From Allobosea sp. TND4EK4 (GTDB lineage Bacteria > Pseudomonadota > Alphaproteobacteria > Rhizobiales > Beijerinckiaceae): a stretch of DNA of 64,000 nucleotides. The position numbers were made by a program, and so were the translations under genes. The stretch is taken from contig NZ_FTMO01000003.1 of NCBI RefSeq assembly GCF_900156025.1, forward strand, positions 248,001 through 312,000. Reading direction: 5' to 3'. Shown piece by piece: positions 46,948 to 57,893 of the stretch (the stretch's first letter is position 1; each line of letters begins with the position of its first letter). Under the pieces are notes generated by a model. That model was not told the origin of the DNA and did no database searches. It saw only the letters and a list, made by a program, of their open reading frames with translations.

Positions 46948-48141
46948 GTGCTGCTGAACCGCCTCGATCGATATATCCTCAAGATCGCGGCGGGTGCGGC
47001 GGTCGTGCTGCTGCTCGGGCTGACCGGCGTGATCTGGGTGACGCAGGCCTTGCGCGAGGTCGACCTCATTACCGGCAAGGGGCAGACCGTCCTGATCTTC
47101 CTGACGGTGACGCTGCTCTCGCTGCCGGCCCTGCTGGCGGGCATCGCGCCGGTCGCCCTGTTCATGTCGACGCTCTACACGCTGAACAAGCTCAACGGCG
47201 ATTCCGAGCTGATCGTCATGAATGCGGCCGGCGTCCCGCCGCACCGGGTCACGCGGCCCTTCCTGACACTGTCGATAATCACGTCGCTGCTGGTCGCGTG
47301 GATGACGATCTCGGTCATGCCGGCGAGCTTTCGCACGCTGCGCGACCTGATCACGCTCATCCGCGCCGACTTCGTCGCCAATGTCGTCAAGGAAGGCCAG
47401 TTCGTCTCGCTCGATTCCGGGGTGACGTTCCATTATCGCGAGAAGGCCGGCGACGCGCTGGTCGGCATCTTCATGCAGGACCGACGCGACCCGACGCAGC
47501 CCTCGATCTATCTGGCCGAGCGTGGCCGCACGGTCGAGGCGGAAGGCCAGAGCTTCCTGATGCTGGAGAAGGGCACGATCCAGCGCGAGGCCAAGAACAC
47601 CAACACGACCTCGATCATCTCCTTCGAGCGCTATGCGCTCAACCTGTCCGCCCTGACCGGCGACGCGAGCGGAGGCCCCGGCGAGGGCGACGGCGATAAG
47701 GTGATCTACAAGCCCCGCGAGCGCACGACCTTCGAACTGATCCGGCAAAACACGAACGAGCCCTACTACAAGATCCAGGAGGGGCGCTTCCGGGCAGAAT
47801 TGCACAACCGGCTCTCGGCGCCGCTCTATCCCTTCGCTTTCATGCTCATCGCCTTCGCTGCGATCGGCGAGGCCCGCACGACCCGGCAAGGGCGCGCACT
47901 CGCGATCCAGTCCGCGATCCTGATCGTCGGCGCCGTGCGCATCGGCGCCTACGCCGCCTGGACGGCGAGCGTGCGCTCCCCCTTCGCGGCCGCCCTGCTC
48001 TACATCCTTCCGGTCGCCTCGATCCTGCTGTCGGTCGCCTTCATCTATCAGGGCGAGAAGCTGCGGCCGGTCCTCGCAAGCGCCATGGCGCCGCTCACCG
48101 ATCCCGTATTTGCCCTCCTGGCTCGATTCCGGCGCGCCTGA
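46948..48141 (+). CDS. lptF: LPS export ABC transporter permease LptF
   Basis: LptF (397 aa) is one of the two membrane subunits that extract lipopolysaccharide from the inner membrane, together with LptG and the ATPase LptB. The YjgP/YjgQ family layout is clear: three N-terminal membrane segments (about 15-35, 50-75, 98-120), a periplasmic beta-jellyroll (about 130-270) and three C-terminal segments (about 290-380). It starts with GTG at 46948. The stop shares one base with the lptG start (TGATG). The promoter should lie in the 153-bp gap to pepA. Confidence 0.95.
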   Translation: MLLNRLDRYILKIAAGAAVVLLLGLTGVIWVTQALREVDLITGKGQTVLIFLTVTLLSLPALLAGIAPVALFMSTLYTLNKLNGDSELIVMNAAGVPPHRVTRPFLTLSIITSLLVAWMTISVMPASFRTLRDLITLIRADFVANVVKEGQFVSLDSGVTFHYREKAGDALVGIFMQDRRDPTQPSIYLAERGRTVEAEGQSFLMLEKGTIQREAKNTNTTSIISFERYALNLSALTGDASGGPGEGDGDKVIYKPRERTTFELIRQNTNEPYYKIQEGRFRAELHNRLSAPLYPFAFMLIAFAAIGEARTTRQGRALAIQSAILIVGAVRIGAYAAWTASVRSPFAAALLYILPVASILLSVAFIYQGEKLRPVLASAMAPLTDPVFALLARFRRA

Positions 48142-49235
48142 TGCTGCTCTTCACCACGCTCGGCCGCTATCTGACGCTGCGCTTCGCCCGCGCCATCATC
48201 AGCGTCTTCGGCACCTTCTTCTTCCTGATCGGCACGCTCGACTTCGTCGAGCTGATGCGGCGGGCCGGCGATTCACCCATCGCTACCACCCCGCGCATCA
48301 TCACGCTGGCGCTCTACCGGGTGCCGAGCGTGGCCGAGCAGATCTTCCCCTTCGCCGCCCTGTTCGGCGGCATGTTCGCGCTGCTGACGCTCAGCCGGAA
48401 GCTGGAACTGGTGGTCGCCCGCTCGGTCGGCGTCTCGGCCTGGCAGTTCCTGCAGCCCGCGGCGGTGGTCGCGGCGGCGATCGGGCTGATCTCTGTCACC
48501 GTCTACAACCCCGTCGCGGCGGAGTTGAAGCGCAAGGCGACGGCCCTCGAGACCCGGCTCTTCGTCCGTGCCGGCAGCTCGACCGCGACGGCGATCCCCG
48601 AGATCTGGCTGCGCCAGCGCAGCGATGACGGCCAGGCGATCATCCGTGCGGCAGGCGCCCTACCGGATGAAGACGGCCTGTCGCAGGTGGCGATCTTCAA
48701 CTTCAACCCGGACGGATCCTTCCGCGACCGAATCGATTCCAGGCAGGCCTTCCTCAAGCCGGGCCACTGGGAGCTGATCGATGCCCGGGTGATCTCCACG
48801 TCGCAGGAGCCTCGCAGCTTTCCGACCTTCAATCTGGCGACGAACCTGGAGCCCGAGCAGATGCGCCAGAGCTTCACGCCGCCGGAGGCCGTGGGCTTCT
48901 GGTCGATGCCGGCCGTGATCGAGCGGACACAGCGGGCAGGCCTCGACACCACGCGATATGAGCTGCGATATCAATCGCTTATGGCAAGACCCTTACTGCT
49001 GGTCGCCATGGTGCTGGTGGCCGCATCCGTTTCCTTAAGATTTTTCAGGTTTGGTGGCGTGACCAAACTGGTGATAGGTGGTGTCGCAGCAGGCTTCCTG
49101 CTGTATGTTGCGACACAGCTGTCGGAGGAACTCGGATCGTCGGGAATCGTCAATCCGGTCGTCGCGGCGTGGCTGCCTGCAGCATTGGGGACAATGCTCG
49201 GGGCGCTCGCTCTCCTTCATCAGGAAGACGGGTAA
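48141..49235 (+). CDS. lptG: LPS export ABC transporter permease LptG
   Basis: LptG (364 aa) is the partner of LptF in the LptB2FG complex. It has the same six-segment layout with a periplasmic jellyroll (about 130-260). The N-terminal [20 protein letters not shown] and the coupling-helix region near [22 protein letters not shown] are typical. It overlaps lptF by one base and is followed after 37 bp by lptD, so the inner- and outer-membrane ends of the LPS bridge are encoded together. Confidence 0.95.
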   Translation: MLLFTTLGRYLTLRFARAIISVFGTFFFLIGTLDFVELMRRAGDSPIATTPRIITLALYRVPSVAEQIFPFAALFGGMFALLTLSRKLELVVARSVGVSAWQFLQPAAVVAAAIGLISVTVYNPVAAELKRKATALETRLFVRAGSSTATAIPEIWLRQRSDDGQAIIRAAGALPDEDGLSQVAIFNFNPDGSFRDRIDSRQAFLKPGHWELIDARVISTSQEPRSFPTFNLATNLEPEQMRQSFTPPEAVGFWSMPAVIERTQRAGLDTTRYELRYQSLMARPLLLVAMVLVAASVSLRFFRFGGVTKLVIGGVAAGFLLYVATQLSEELGSSGIVNPVVAAWLPAALGTMLGALALLHQEDG

Positions 49236-49272
49236 AACGTACTGTGCCTATGGTTAATTTTGGGTTGAGCAG

Positions 49273-51837
49273 ATGGATCCAGGCGTGAAGGGAGTTGCGC
49301 GATTTGCTGCGGCGACCGCCCTCGCCTCGAGCCTGGCCTTGCTGCTGGCCGGCGCCGCTCTGGCGCAGGGCAAGCCGAGTCTCGGCGCGCCCGCGGCTGC
49401 GACGCCTGCCAATGCCAAGCCGCAGGACCGGATGGTCGTCGACGCCCAAGAACTCGTCTACGACAACGACAAGAAGACCGTCGCCGCCGTCGGCAATGTC
49501 CAGATTCTCTATCAGGGCCGCACGATCGAGGCCGACCGTGTCGTCTACGACCAGGCGAGCAAGCGGGTCATCGCCACCGGCAACGCCCGCATCACCGAAT
49601 CCAACGGCACGGTCATCACCGGCGACCGATTCAACCTCACCGATGATTTCCGCGACGGTTTCATCGACTCGCTGCGGGTCGTGAACCCGGACAAGACGCG
49701 ATTCACCGCGCCGCGCGCCGAGCGCACGGACGGCGAGACCTTCATCTTCGAGAAGGGCATCTATACGGCCTGCGAGCCCTGCAAGGACAATCCGGAGCGC
49801 CCGCCGCTCTGGCAGGTGCGCGCCGCGCGCATCATCCACAAGAAGTCCGAGCAGACGATCTATTACGAAGATGCGCGGCTCGAATTCGCCGGCATCCCGA
49901 TGGCGTACATCCCTTATATGTCGGGGCCGGATTCGACGGTGAAGCGCAAGACGGGCTTCCTGGCGCCGCGTTTCGTCAACACCGGGCCGCTGGGGTATGG
50001 CATCGGCCTGCCCTACTTCATCAATCTGGCGCCGAACTACGACCTCACGCTGACGCCGACCTATCTCACCCGCCAGGGCCTGCTGGGCCAGGCGGAGTGG
50101 CGCCATCGCCTGCTGAACGGGTCCTACACGATCCGCGCTTCCGGCATCTTTCAGCAGGACAAGAGCGCGTTCCTGGTCAGCCCGCTCGGGGCCGGCGACA
50201 AGGACTTCCGCGGCTCGATCGAGACGAACGGCAAGTTCTACATCAATCCGAGCTGGAATTTCGGCTGGAACGCGTCGATGTCAACCGACCGGTGGTTCTA
50301 CAAGAACTACCGCGTGCGCAACGAGACGATCAGTTCCACCACCTATCTGCAGGAAGCGATCTCGACGGCCTATCTCAACGGCCAGAGCTCGACTGCCTGG
50401 TTCGACATGCGCGGCTATTATTTCCAGCCGCTCAACGCACAGGACTGGCAGAAGCAGCAGCCCTTGGTGCTGCCGGTGATCGACTACGACAAGCGCGTCC
50501 ACAAACCCTCATTCATGGGGCTGGGCGGCGAGTTCGAGTTCAACGTCAATGTAACGAATCTGTCGCGCGATACGGCCGCCTTCAGTGAGTTGCCGCAGCA
50601 GCGGACCATGCTGGTCAACGGGGTGACGAGTGCCGGAACCGGCTACGCGCTCTATGACGGCTGCGCGGTCTACCAGAAGAATACCTGCCTTGTCCGCGGG
50701 CTGGCCGGCAACATGTCGCGCGCCTCGGTGCAGGCCTCCTGGCGCCGCAACATCATCGACCCGCTCGGCCAGATCTGGACGCCTTACGCGTCGCTGAGGG
50801 CTGACGTCTTCTCGATCAATCCCGACGTCAACGGCGTGATCAATTCGCGCGTGGTGACGATCGCCGATCCGTCGAACGAGGTGTTCGGCCGGGCGATGCC
50901 TTCGATCGGCCTGATGTACCGCTATCCCTTCGTCGCCAAGACGGACTGGGGCACCCATATCATCGAGCCGGTGGCCCAGATCGTTGCGCGGCCGAACGAG
51001 ACCAACAGCCTACGCGTCGCCAACGAGGATTCGCAGAGCCTCGTCTTCGATGCCAACAACCTGTTCGAATGGAACGGCAAGTTCTCCGGCTACGACCGGC
51101 TGGAAGGCGGCACGCGGGCCAATGTCGGCGCGCTCTATACCGGCCGCTTCGGCAAGGAGGCCTATGCCAATGTGCTGCTCGGCCAATCTTTCCAACTCGC
51201 GGGGCGCAACTCCTACGCCTCCGGCGACCTGCTGAATGTCGGCCTCAATTCCGGCCTCGACTCGCGCAGCTCCGACTATGTCGCACGGGCGCAGATCTCG
51301 CCGATGAAGGGCTTCTTCCTGTCCGGCGCGACCCGGCTCAACCAGAGCAATTTCGAGATGCAGCGGATCGATGCAGCCGCCGCCTATTCGAATGGCATCG
51401 TGTCGGGCTCGGTGGGCTATGCCCGCTATGAACCGCAGCCCGACCTCGGCATTCCGCGCCGCCGCGAGGGCCTGTCGCTCAACGGCTCGCTGACGGTTGC
51501 TCAGAACTGGCGCATCAGGGCCGGCGTCCTGTTCGATCTCGACAAGTATAAGTACGATCGCGAGCTCTGGCGGACGGCGTATGCCTCCGGCGTGATCGGA
51601 GCCTATCCGACATCCGGACCGTTCCAGACCGCCTCGACCTCGCTCGGGCTTAACTACACGGACGAATGCACGATCTTCGACGTCAGCTATTCACAGAGCT
51701 ATGCGGACCGTTATTCGGGCTCCACGAAGGATACGCGCACAGTGATGTTCAAGCTGGAATTGCGCACGCTCGGCGAGCTCAGCTATTCGCAGAACCTCGG
51801 CGGCGCATCGTCGTCCAGCGACGGTGTCAGCAACTGA
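49273..51837 (+). CDS. lptD: LPS-assembly protein LptD
   Basis: LptD (854 aa) is the outer-membrane barrel that inserts LPS into the surface leaflet. A signal peptide (about 1-31, ending ALAQG) is followed by an LptA-like jellyroll (about 48-160, with [20 protein letters not shown]) and the 26-strand barrel. A conserved Cys pair lies in [11 protein letters not shown]. In related genomes surA and pdxA usually follow; here they do not, and rsmA comes 181 bp later. LptD folding normally needs SurA and LptE, which must be encoded elsewhere. Confidence 0.95.
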   Translation: MDPGVKGVARFAAATALASSLALLLAGAALAQGKPSLGAPAAATPANAKPQDRMVVDAQELVYDNDKKTVAAVGNVQILYQGRTIEADRVVYDQASKRVIATGNARITESNGTVITGDRFNLTDDFRDGFIDSLRVVNPDKTRFTAPRAERTDGETFIFEKGIYTACEPCKDNPERPPLWQVRAARIIHKKSEQTIYYEDARLEFAGIPMAYIPYMSGPDSTVKRKTGFLAPRFVNTGPLGYGIGLPYFINLAPNYDLTLTPTYLTRQGLLGQAEWRHRLLNGSYTIRASGIFQQDKSAFLVSPLGAGDKDFRGSIETNGKFYINPSWNFGWNASMSTDRWFYKNYRVRNETISSTTYLQEAISTAYLNGQSSTAWFDMRGYYFQPLNAQDWQKQQPLVLPVIDYDKRVHKPSFMGLGGEFEFNVNVTNLSRDTAAFSELPQQRTMLVNGVTSAGTGYALYDGCAVYQKNTCLVRGLAGNMSRASVQASWRRNIIDPLGQIWTPYASLRADVFSINPDVNGVINSRVVTIADPSNEVFGRAMPSIGLMYRYPFVAKTDWGTHIIEPVAQIVARPNETNSLRVANEDSQSLVFDANNLFEWNGKFSGYDRLEGGTRANVGALYTGRFGKEAYANVLLGQSFQLAGRNSYASGDLLNVGLNSGLDSRSSDYVARAQISPMKGFFLSGATRLNQSNFEMQRIDAAAAYSNGIVSGSVGYARYEPQPDLGIPRRREGLSLNGSLTVAQNWRIRAGVLFDLDKYKYDRELWRTAYASGVIGAYPTSGPFQTASTSLGLNYTDECTIFDVSYSQSYADRYSGSTKDTRTVMFKLELRTLGELSYSQNLGGASSSSDGVSN

Positions 51838-51884
51838 GGCTCCGGATCGTTCGATCCTGAAGCGGAAGATCGCGGAGGGCGCCG

Positions 51885-52022
51885 GTGTCCGCCATACCCC
51901 TTGCATCGATCACGGGCGGCCTTGCCGGGATCGGTTCCGGACTTGCGTTTCAAGCCTCGATCGAGCCGAGAGAGCATCAGCTCACCGCCCACATGGCAGA
52001 GATCCCGGTCAACGCACGATGA
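51885..52022 (+). pseudogene. 45-codon frame resembling the PdxA N-terminus, likely remnant of pdxA
   Basis: A GTG at 51885 with GGAGG about six bases upstream opens a frame beginning [21 protein letters not shown]. The start of PdxA typically reads PLAxTxGDPAGIGPELA; without gaps about 10 of 17 positions agree, including AGIG. The frame ends in a TGA that overlaps the rsmA ATG as ATGA, as a coupled upstream gene would. pdxA normally occupies exactly this place. I infer a deletion that removed surA and nearly all of pdxA. A chance similarity or a short coupled leader ORF remain possible. Confidence 0.5.
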
Positions 52023-52873
52023 GCCAGATCGACACCCTGCCGCCTCTGCGCGAGGTGGTCGAGCGCCATGGGCTGATGGCGCAGAAATCGCTCGGCCAGA
52101 ACTTCCTGTTCGACCTCAACCTGACGAGCCGCATCGCCCGTTCCTCGGGGCTGCGGGAGGGCGAGACGGTTGTCGAGATCGGCCCGGGCCCCGGCGGCCT
52201 GACGCGAGCGCTGCTCGCGGCCGGCGCCGGGAAGGTGATCGCGATCGAGCGCGACCGGCGCTGCATGCCGGCGCTGGCCGAGATCGCCGCGCATTATCCG
52301 GGTCGGCTGGAGGTCATAGACGGGGATGCGCTCGCGGTCGACCTGGCCCCCCGGCTCGACGGCGGCAAGGCCCGCATTATCGCCAACCTGCCTTATAACA
52401 TCGGCACGCCGCTGCTGGTCGGCTGGCTGAGCCTGGAGCCCTGGCCGTCCTGGTGGCGCTCGCTGACGCTGATGTTCCAGCGCGAGGTCGCCGAGCGCAT
52501 CGTCGCGACGCCCGAGGAGCGGGCCGACTACGGCCGGCTCGCCGTGCTCGCCAACTGGCGCTGCGAAACGCGGATTCTGTTCGACGTGCCGCGCAACGCC
52601 TTCGTGCCTCCGCCGAAGATCACCTCCTCGGTGGTGCAACTCGTGCCGCGCGAGAATCCCGAGCCCTGCGATCGGCGCCTGCTGGAGCGGGTGACGCTCG
52701 CCGCCTTCGGCCAGCGCCGCAAGATGCTCAGGCAGAGCCTGAAGGCGGTGACGCCGGAGCCCGGCGGGATCATCGCGGCGGCCGGTCTCGACGAGACCGC
52801 GCGGGCCGAGGAGGTGCCGGTCTCCGGCTTCGTCAGGCTTGCGAACGCGCTGGTGGCGGCGCCGCGCCCCTGA
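52019..52873 (+). CDS. rsmA: 16S rRNA dimethyladenosine transferase (KsgA)
   Basis: RsmA (284 aa) dimethylates two adjacent adenines near the 3' end of 16S rRNA during small-subunit maturation. Family motifs are present: [10 protein letters not shown] at the N-terminus, the SAM-binding [16 protein letters not shown], and the target-base motif [11 protein letters not shown]. The ATG at 52019 ([14 protein letters not shown]) fits the family and overlaps the stop of the short upstream frame by four bases. It is convergent with gmk; only three bases separate the two stops. Confidence 0.97.
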   Translation: MSQIDTLPPLREVVERHGLMAQKSLGQNFLFDLNLTSRIARSSGLREGETVVEIGPGPGGLTRALLAAGAGKVIAIERDRRCMPALAEIAAHYPGRLEVIDGDALAVDLAPRLDGGKARIIANLPYNIGTPLLVGWLSLEPWPSWWRSLTLMFQREVAERIVATPEERADYGRLAVLANWRCETRILFDVPRNAFVPPPKITSSVVQLVPRENPEPCDRRLLERVTLAAFGQRRKMLRQSLKAVTPEPGGIIAAAGLDETARAEEVPVSGFVRLANALVAAPRP

Positions 52874-52876
52874 CCC

Positions 52877-53536
52877 TCAGAGCTCCTCGCTCAGCAGCTG
52901 CTCGACGAAGGCTGCCATGCCGACCGCTCGGGTGCGCTTGTGCCGCTCGGCGGCCAGGATCGCCCGGACGGCCTCATAAGCCTTTTCGAGGTCGTCATTG
53001 ACAATGACGTAGTCGTAGACGCTCCAGCGTGCGATCTCGTCGCGCGCATTGGCAAGGCGCTTCGCGATGACCTCCGGCGCATCCTCGGCCCTCCGGACGA
53101 GGCGGGAGCGCAACTCCGCCATCGAAGGCGGGAGGATGAAGATCGACACCACGTCCTCGCGGGCCTTCTCCAGGATCTGCTGGGTGCCCTGCCAGTCGAT
53201 ATCGAAGAGGACGTCGCGTCCGGCCTTCAGCGAAGCCTCGACCGGCCGGCGCGGCGTGCCATAGCCATTGCCGTGCACCTCCGCCCATTCGAGCAATTCG
53301 TCCCGCTGGCGCATCGCATCGAAGGTTTCCCGATCGATGAAATGGTAATGGACGCCATCGATCTCGGACGGCCGCTTCGGCCGGGTCGTCACCGAAATGG
53401 ACAGGTCGAGATTGGTCTCCGTCGGCGATTTCGATAAGGTGCGCGTCAGCGTCGACTTGCCGGCGCCGGACGGCGACGACATGATCATGATCAGGCCACG
53501 GCGGGCCGGGCGGGCGGTCTCGGCCATGCGCGTCAC
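52877..53536 (-). CDS. gmk: Guanylate kinase
   Basis: Gmk (219 aa) phosphorylates GMP to GDP. Walker A is SSPSGAGKST (about 20-29). The GMP-binding segments SVTTRPKRPSEIDGVHYHFI and EWAEVHGNGYGTPRRPVE are intact. The GTG start overlaps the yicC stop by four bases (GTGA), so it is coupled to yicC; this pairing is common in proteobacteria. Confidence 0.97.
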   Translation of the reverse strand: MTRMAETARPARRGLIMIMSSPSGAGKSTLTRTLSKSPTETNLDLSISVTTRPKRPSEIDGVHYHFIDRETFDAMRQRDELLEWAEVHGNGYGTPRRPVEASLKAGRDVLFDIDWQGTQQILEKAREDVVSIFILPPSMAELRSRLVRRAEDAPEVIAKRLANARDEIARWSVYDYVIVNDDLEKAYEAVRAILAAERHKRTRAVGMAAFVEQLLSEEL

Positions 53537-54414
53537 TCCACGTTCTGCACTTGCTCGCGCATCTGGTCCACGACCGTGCGCAGCTCCAGCCCGATCCGCG
53601 ACAGGCCAGGGTCGTTGGCCTTGGCGCAGAGCGTCGAGGCTTCGCGGCCGAACTCCTGCGACAGGAAATCGAGCTTGCGGCCGATCGGGCCGCCGGTGTC
53701 GAGCAATTCCCGCAGCGCCGTGACATGGGCGTGCAGCCGGTCGATCTCCTCGCGGATATCGGCGCGCACGGCGATCAATGCCGCCTCCTGGTGCAGGCGC
53801 TGCGGATCGAGCCCGCCCGACGCGCCGAGCAGCGCTTCGACCTGCGCGGCGATGCGGGCGCGGATCGCGTCGTTGCTGCGGGCGGGATGGGCCTCGGCCT
53901 CACCGGTCAGGCGGGCGATGGTGGCGAGATGGCCGCGGATGATTGTCTCCAGAGCGCGTCCCTCGCCGGCGCGCGCATCCTTCAGCGCGTCCGCGGCCGC
54001 TTCCAGCCCGGCCAGCGCCGGCTTCTCCAGCGCAGCCAGCGCATCCTGAGCCTCCTCGGCATAGTCGACCACGCCACGGATCCCCAGCAGCCCGTCATAG
54101 GTCGGGGGTGCGATGCCCGCCGCGCCCGGCAGCTTGCGGACCGCCTCGAGGAGCGCAACGAGGACCGCCTCGTTGATGCGCGGGCGCGGCGGGCCGGCAT
54201 CGCTGGTGACAGCCAGGTTCACATGCAGGGTGCCGCGCGAGAAGGCGCCGGAGAGCCGCTTGCGCGCGGCCTCCGCCAGCAGCTCAAGGCCAGGCGGGAC
54301 GCGGACGCGCAGATCGAGACCACGGCCGTTGACGCTGCGGATCTCCCAGGCCCAGCCATGGATGCCTGCGGTTCCCGCCGCGCGGGCAAAGCCCGTCATG
54401 CTCTCGATGGCCAT
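53533..54414 (-). CDS. YicC family endoribonuclease
   Basis: This 293-aa protein is of the YicC/YloC family, recently recognised as RNA endonucleases. The N-terminal part starts IESMTGFARA with VNGRGLDLRVRVP, and the C-terminal DUF1732 part contains GGPIGRKLDFLSQEFGREASTLCAKA, both family hallmarks. It lies upstream of gmk with a four-base overlap and 112 bp downstream of mltG. The symbol yicC would be appropriate by homology. Confidence 0.93.
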   Translation of the reverse strand: MAIESMTGFARAAGTAGIHGWAWEIRSVNGRGLDLRVRVPPGLELLAEAARKRLSGAFSRGTLHVNLAVTSDAGPPRPRINEAVLVALLEAVRKLPGAAGIAPPTYDGLLGIRGVVDYAEEAQDALAALEKPALAGLEAAADALKDARAGEGRALETIIRGHLATIARLTGEAEAHPARSNDAIRARIAAQVEALLGASGGLDPQRLHQEAALIAVRADIREEIDRLHAHVTALRELLDTGGPIGRKLDFLSQEFGREASTLCAKANDPGLSRIGLELRTVVDQMREQVQNVE

Positions 54415-54526
54415 GCGCCGTCACGCTCCCTTGCCGAATGCGGCGGGACCGTAGTGGTGCGTCCGGCGCGCTGCAAGCGCGCTGCGCCGGAAGATGGGGA
54501 CGATGCTGCGTTCGCAGCCGCTCGCG

Positions 54527-55948
54527 TCAGGGCTTGAGCTGCGGAACCTGCTTGGGCGAGTTCAGGTCAAAGGTCTTGTTGAGCAGCGGGTCGCGCGCTG
54601 TCCCCTCCGAGGCGTCGAAGGCGCGGGCGCGGGTGCCCGCGACGCCGCCGGCAGGCTGCGCCACCGGCAGGCCCCACGCACCACCATCGGATGCAGGCTG
54701 GGTCGTCGCCGGCGCCTCGGTGCGGCTGTCCGGCGTCGCCGGCGGCTCGACCTTGTCGATGGCATCGGCAGGAGGCTTGCCGCCCTGCTGAGTGCGCGTG
54801 GCCTCGATCTGCCGCCAGCGGCCGACATTCCGGTTATGCTGGTCAAGCGTTTCGGCGAAGATGTGGCCACCGCTGCCGTCAGCGACGAAGTAGAGTTCCT
54901 TCGTGCGCGAGTGGTTCACCACCGCCTCCATCGCGGCACGGCCCGGATTGGCGATCGGCCCCGGCGGCAGGCCGGTGATGACATAGGTGTTGTAGGGCGT
55001 CGGCGCCGTGATCTCGCTGCGCTGGATCGGCCGGCCGAGCGTGCCCTTGCCGCCGACGATGCCGTAGACGATCGTCGGATCGGATTGCAGCTTCATCTTC
55101 TGGTTCAGCCGGTTGATGAAGACACCGGCCACGCGCGGACGCTCGTCGGCGCGGCCTGTCTCCTTCTCGACGATCGAGGCCAGAACCACCAGTTCCTGCG
55201 GCGTCTTGATCGGCAGGTCGGCGGGCCGGCGCTCCCAGATCCGGGCCAGGACCGTGCGCTGGTCGCGGGCCATGCGGTCGATGATCGCCTGGCGGGTGAA
55301 GCCGCGCGGAAAGCGATAGGTGTCGGGCAGGATCGAGCCTTCCTTCGGCACCTGGGCGATGTCGCCGCTCAGCAGCTCGTTGCTGCGCAGGCGCTCGACG
55401 ATCTGCTCGCTGGTCAGCCCTTCGGGAACCGTCACCGAGTGCTCGACCACCTTGCCGCTCGAAATGATGCCGAGAATCTCCTGCGGGCTGACGCGCGCCT
55501 TGAACAGGTATTCGCCCGCCTGCAGCTTGTGCCAATCCCCGCCCATCACCGCCGCGACGCGGAAGCTCAGCGGGTGCTCGATGAGGCCCTCCCGCTGCAG
55601 CAGTTCGGCGATCTCGGTCAGCCCGCTTTCCCTCGGAATGATGAGGACACGGTCGCTGGCGAGCGGCCCCGGAGATTTGCTCTGATTCGAAACCAGCGCG
55701 ATGCCGGCGCCGACCACGCCCGCGCCGACAAGCGCGACGGTGAACAAGCCGCTCAGCATCGACAGGAACGGGCTGCGCCGGCGGCGGCGCGCCTTGGGCG
55801 GCGGCGCAGGGGGCGCCACGGGCTTGAGAGCCTCGCTCGGACTTTTGGGGGCGACGCGGGGCGTATCGTTCACAATCGTGGCGCTCGCAGAACTCTGATC
55901 GGCATCATGGATCGCCCCTGCGCGCTCGCCGCGGGACGGGACAGGCAA
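54527..55948 (-). CDS. mltG: Endolytic murein transglycosylase MltG
   Basis: MltG (up to 473 aa) cleaves nascent glycan strands and sets their length. A cytoplasmic Pro/Arg-rich N-terminus is followed by one membrane segment (about 62-85), a LysM-like subdomain (about 100-180) and the YceG catalytic domain with the glutamate in LASIVEKETGRADERPRVAGVFINRL-type sequence (about 265-285). The C-terminal 100 residues are a low-complexity tail. The first start codon is TTG; a GTG at 55873 is an alternative that shortens it by 25 aa. It lies between fabF and yicC. Confidence 0.93.
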   Translation of the reverse strand: MPVPSRGERAGAIHDADQSSASATIVNDTPRVAPKSPSEALKPVAPPAPPPKARRRRRSPFLSMLSGLFTVALVGAGVVGAGIALVSNQSKSPGPLASDRVLIIPRESGLTEIAELLQREGLIEHPLSFRVAAVMGGDWHKLQAGEYLFKARVSPQEILGIISSGKVVEHSVTVPEGLTSEQIVERLRSNELLSGDIAQVPKEGSILPDTYRFPRGFTRQAIIDRMARDQRTVLARIWERRPADLPIKTPQELVVLASIVEKETGRADERPRVAGVFINRLNQKMKLQSDPTIVYGIVGGKGTLGRPIQRSEITAPTPYNTYVITGLPPGPIANPGRAAMEAVVNHSRTKELYFVADGSGGHIFAETLDQHNRNVGRWRQIEATRTQQGGKPPADAIDKVEPPATPDSRTEAPATTQPASDGGAWGLPVAQPAGGVAGTRARAFDASEGTARDPLLNKTFDLNSPKQVPQLKP

Positions 55949-56076
55949 CGCCCATTAGAGCCGGTTTGCAGCCGGCTGTGAACGCAAAATCGCGAGCGGA
56001 CCAAGCCAGCCGCCGATTCTAACCAGGATTATGGCAAAACGGCGCTGGCATGCGGCCCTGCGGCCGCCGCCTTCGG

Positions 56077-57369
56077 TCAGCCCTCGGCGTGGTAGCGACG
56101 CAAGACCAGCGACGCATTGGTGCCGCCGAAGCCGAACGAGTTCGACAGGGCATAGTCGATCTCGCGCTTGCGCGGCTTGTGCGGCACGAGGTCGATATCG
56201 GTCTCGACGGAAGGGTTGTCGAGGTTGATCGTCGGCGGCGCCACCTGGTCGCGAATGGCGAGCACGGTGAAGATCGCCTCGATCGCGCCCGCGGCCCCCA
56301 GCAGATGCCCCGTCGCCGACTTGGTCGAGGACATGGAGGGGCGCTTCGGCGCATTGGCGAGCAGACGCTCGACCGCACGCAGCTCGATCTCATCACCGAG
56401 CGGCGTCGAGGTGCCATGGGCATTGATGTAGTCGAGATCGCCCGCCGTCACGCCGGCGCGATCCAGCGCGGCCTGCATGCAGCGATAGGCGCCGTCGCCA
56501 TCCTCGGAAGGCGAGGTGATGTGATAGGCGTCGCCCGACATGCCGTAGCCGACGACCTCCGCATAAATGCGCGCGCCGCGGGCGAGAGCGTGCTCAAGCT
56601 CTTCCAGCACGACGACGCCGGCGCCCTCACCCATGACGAAGCCGTCGCGGTCCTTGTCATAGGGGCGCGAGGCCTTTTCGGGGGCGTCGTTGAAGCCGGT
56701 CGAGAGCGCGCGGCAGGCGCAGAAGCCTGCGATACCGATGCGGTTGATCGCCGATTCGGTGCCGCCCGCGACCATGACCTCGGCATCGCCGAGCGCGATC
56801 ATGCGCGAGGCGTCGCCGATGGCGTGCGCGCCGGTCGAGCAGGCGGTGACGACCGCATGGTTGGGGCCCTTCAGCCCATGCTCGATCGAGACATAGCCCG
56901 CCGCCAGATTGCTCAGGCGGCCGGGGATGAAGAAGGGAGAGAGGCGGCGCGGGCCGCGCTCCTTGAGCAGGAGCGAGGCCTCGTAGATTCCGCCGAGACC
57001 GCCGATGCCGGAGCCGATGGCGACGCCGGTGCGGATCTGGTCTTCATGGCTTTCGGGCTTCCAGTCGGCATCCCTCAGCGCCTGCGTGGCCGCGGCCATC
57101 GCGAAGACGATGAAGTCGTCGACCTTGCGCTGCTCCTTAGGCTCCATCCACTGGTCGGGATCGAACGTCCCGTCGCTGCCGTCACCCCGCGGGATGTTGC
57201 AGGCGATCTGCGCCGGCAGGTCGCTGGCGTCGAAGCTCGTGATGGGGCCGGCGCCGCTGGCGCCGGCAAGGAGTCGGGACCAAGTCGGCTCGACGCCGCA
57301 ACCGAGCGGCGTCACCATGCCGAGCCCGGTCACGACGACACGCCGCATCTGGATACTGCGAGAAGCCAT
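56077..57369 (-). CDS. fabF: 3-oxoacyl-ACP synthase II
   Basis: FabF (430 aa) condenses malonyl-ACP with acyl-ACP in fatty acid elongation. The active-site cysteine lies in VVTACSTGAHAIG; the two histidines lie in NAHGTSTPLGD and KSATGHLLGAAG; the C-terminal SFGFGGTNASLV is typical. The ATG at 57369 lies 31 bases after the acpP stop; MRRVVVTG seven residues later is an alternative start. The fabD-fabG-acpP-fabF order is the classical fab cluster. Confidence 0.97.
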   Translation of the reverse strand: MASRSIQMRRVVVTGLGMVTPLGCGVEPTWSRLLAGASGAGPITSFDASDLPAQIACNIPRGDGSDGTFDPDQWMEPKEQRKVDDFIVFAMAAATQALRDADWKPESHEDQIRTGVAIGSGIGGLGGIYEASLLLKERGPRRLSPFFIPGRLSNLAAGYVSIEHGLKGPNHAVVTACSTGAHAIGDASRMIALGDAEVMVAGGTESAINRIGIAGFCACRALSTGFNDAPEKASRPYDKDRDGFVMGEGAGVVVLEELEHALARGARIYAEVVGYGMSGDAYHITSPSEDGDGAYRCMQAALDRAGVTAGDLDYINAHGTSTPLGDEIELRAVERLLANAPKRPSMSSTKSATGHLLGAAGAIEAIFTVLAIRDQVAPPTINLDNPSVETDIDLVPHKPRKREIDYALSNSFGFGGTNASLVLRRYHAEG

Positions 57370-57400
57370 GATGTCGTCTGCTGAAAGAGCCCGGGGGCCC

Positions 57401-57637
57401 TTAGGCGGTCTTCGACGAGAGGAACTTGACCGCGTCGCCAACCGTCACGATGGTTTCGGCCGCATCGTCCGGGATCTCGACACCGAACTCCTCCTCGAAC
57501 GCCATCACGAGCTCGACGGTGTCGAGGCTGTCGGCGCCCAGGTCTTCGATGAAGTTCGCGCTGTCGATGACCTTCTCGGGCTCGACGCCGAGGTGCTCGA
57601 CCACGATCTTCTTCACGCGCTCGGCGACATCGCTCAT
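57401..57637 (-). CDS. acpP: Acyl carrier protein
   Basis: AcpP (78 aa) carries growing acyl chains on a phosphopantetheine arm attached to Ser37 in the [12 protein letters not shown] motif. The protein is small and acidic, with the usual helices ([30 protein letters not shown]). The ATG at 57637 is the standard start. It lies between fabG and fabF; the 256-bp gap to fabG probably carries a separate strong promoter, though I cannot place one with confidence. Confidence 0.98.
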   Translation of the reverse strand: MSDVAERVKKIVVEHLGVEPEKVIDSANFIEDLGADSLDTVELVMAFEEEFGVEIPDDAAETIVTVGDAVKFLSSKTA

Positions 57638-57893
57638 GAGTCTCTTCCTTAGAAACTGAAAACGCATCGCTTAGCGGCGACGCGCCTATTGGCTTTGGTT
57701 CCTGCCGATCGCGTCATCGGGCTGATGCGCGATCGCGGACCGTGAGAAGCCTGCACAAACGCAACAACCGGGTTCCCGTCAAGTCCCCGGTGGCCGGAAA
57801 GGCAGCGCGACGGCTCTCGTTAGCACACCCGATCCACAGAGGCGAGAGCACCCACAATCTCAGGCATCGCCTTAATACAAAGGCGCAACATCC

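Noticed and set aside
45301-47889. An 862-codon open frame on the minus strand containing pepA plus a long N-terminal extension.
   Set aside because: The extension lies antisense to lptF, has arginine/histidine-rich composition and no family similarity; pepA has a natural ATG at 46794.
49254-49268. CtrA-like site (TTAA-N7-TTGA) just upstream of lptD.
   Set aside because: One mismatch to TTAA-N7-TTAA, no second site and no promoter context; expected by chance in AT-richer gaps.
56051-56066. Terminator after fabF.
   Set aside because: A 6-bp GC stem exists but is not followed by a usable T-tract on the minus strand.
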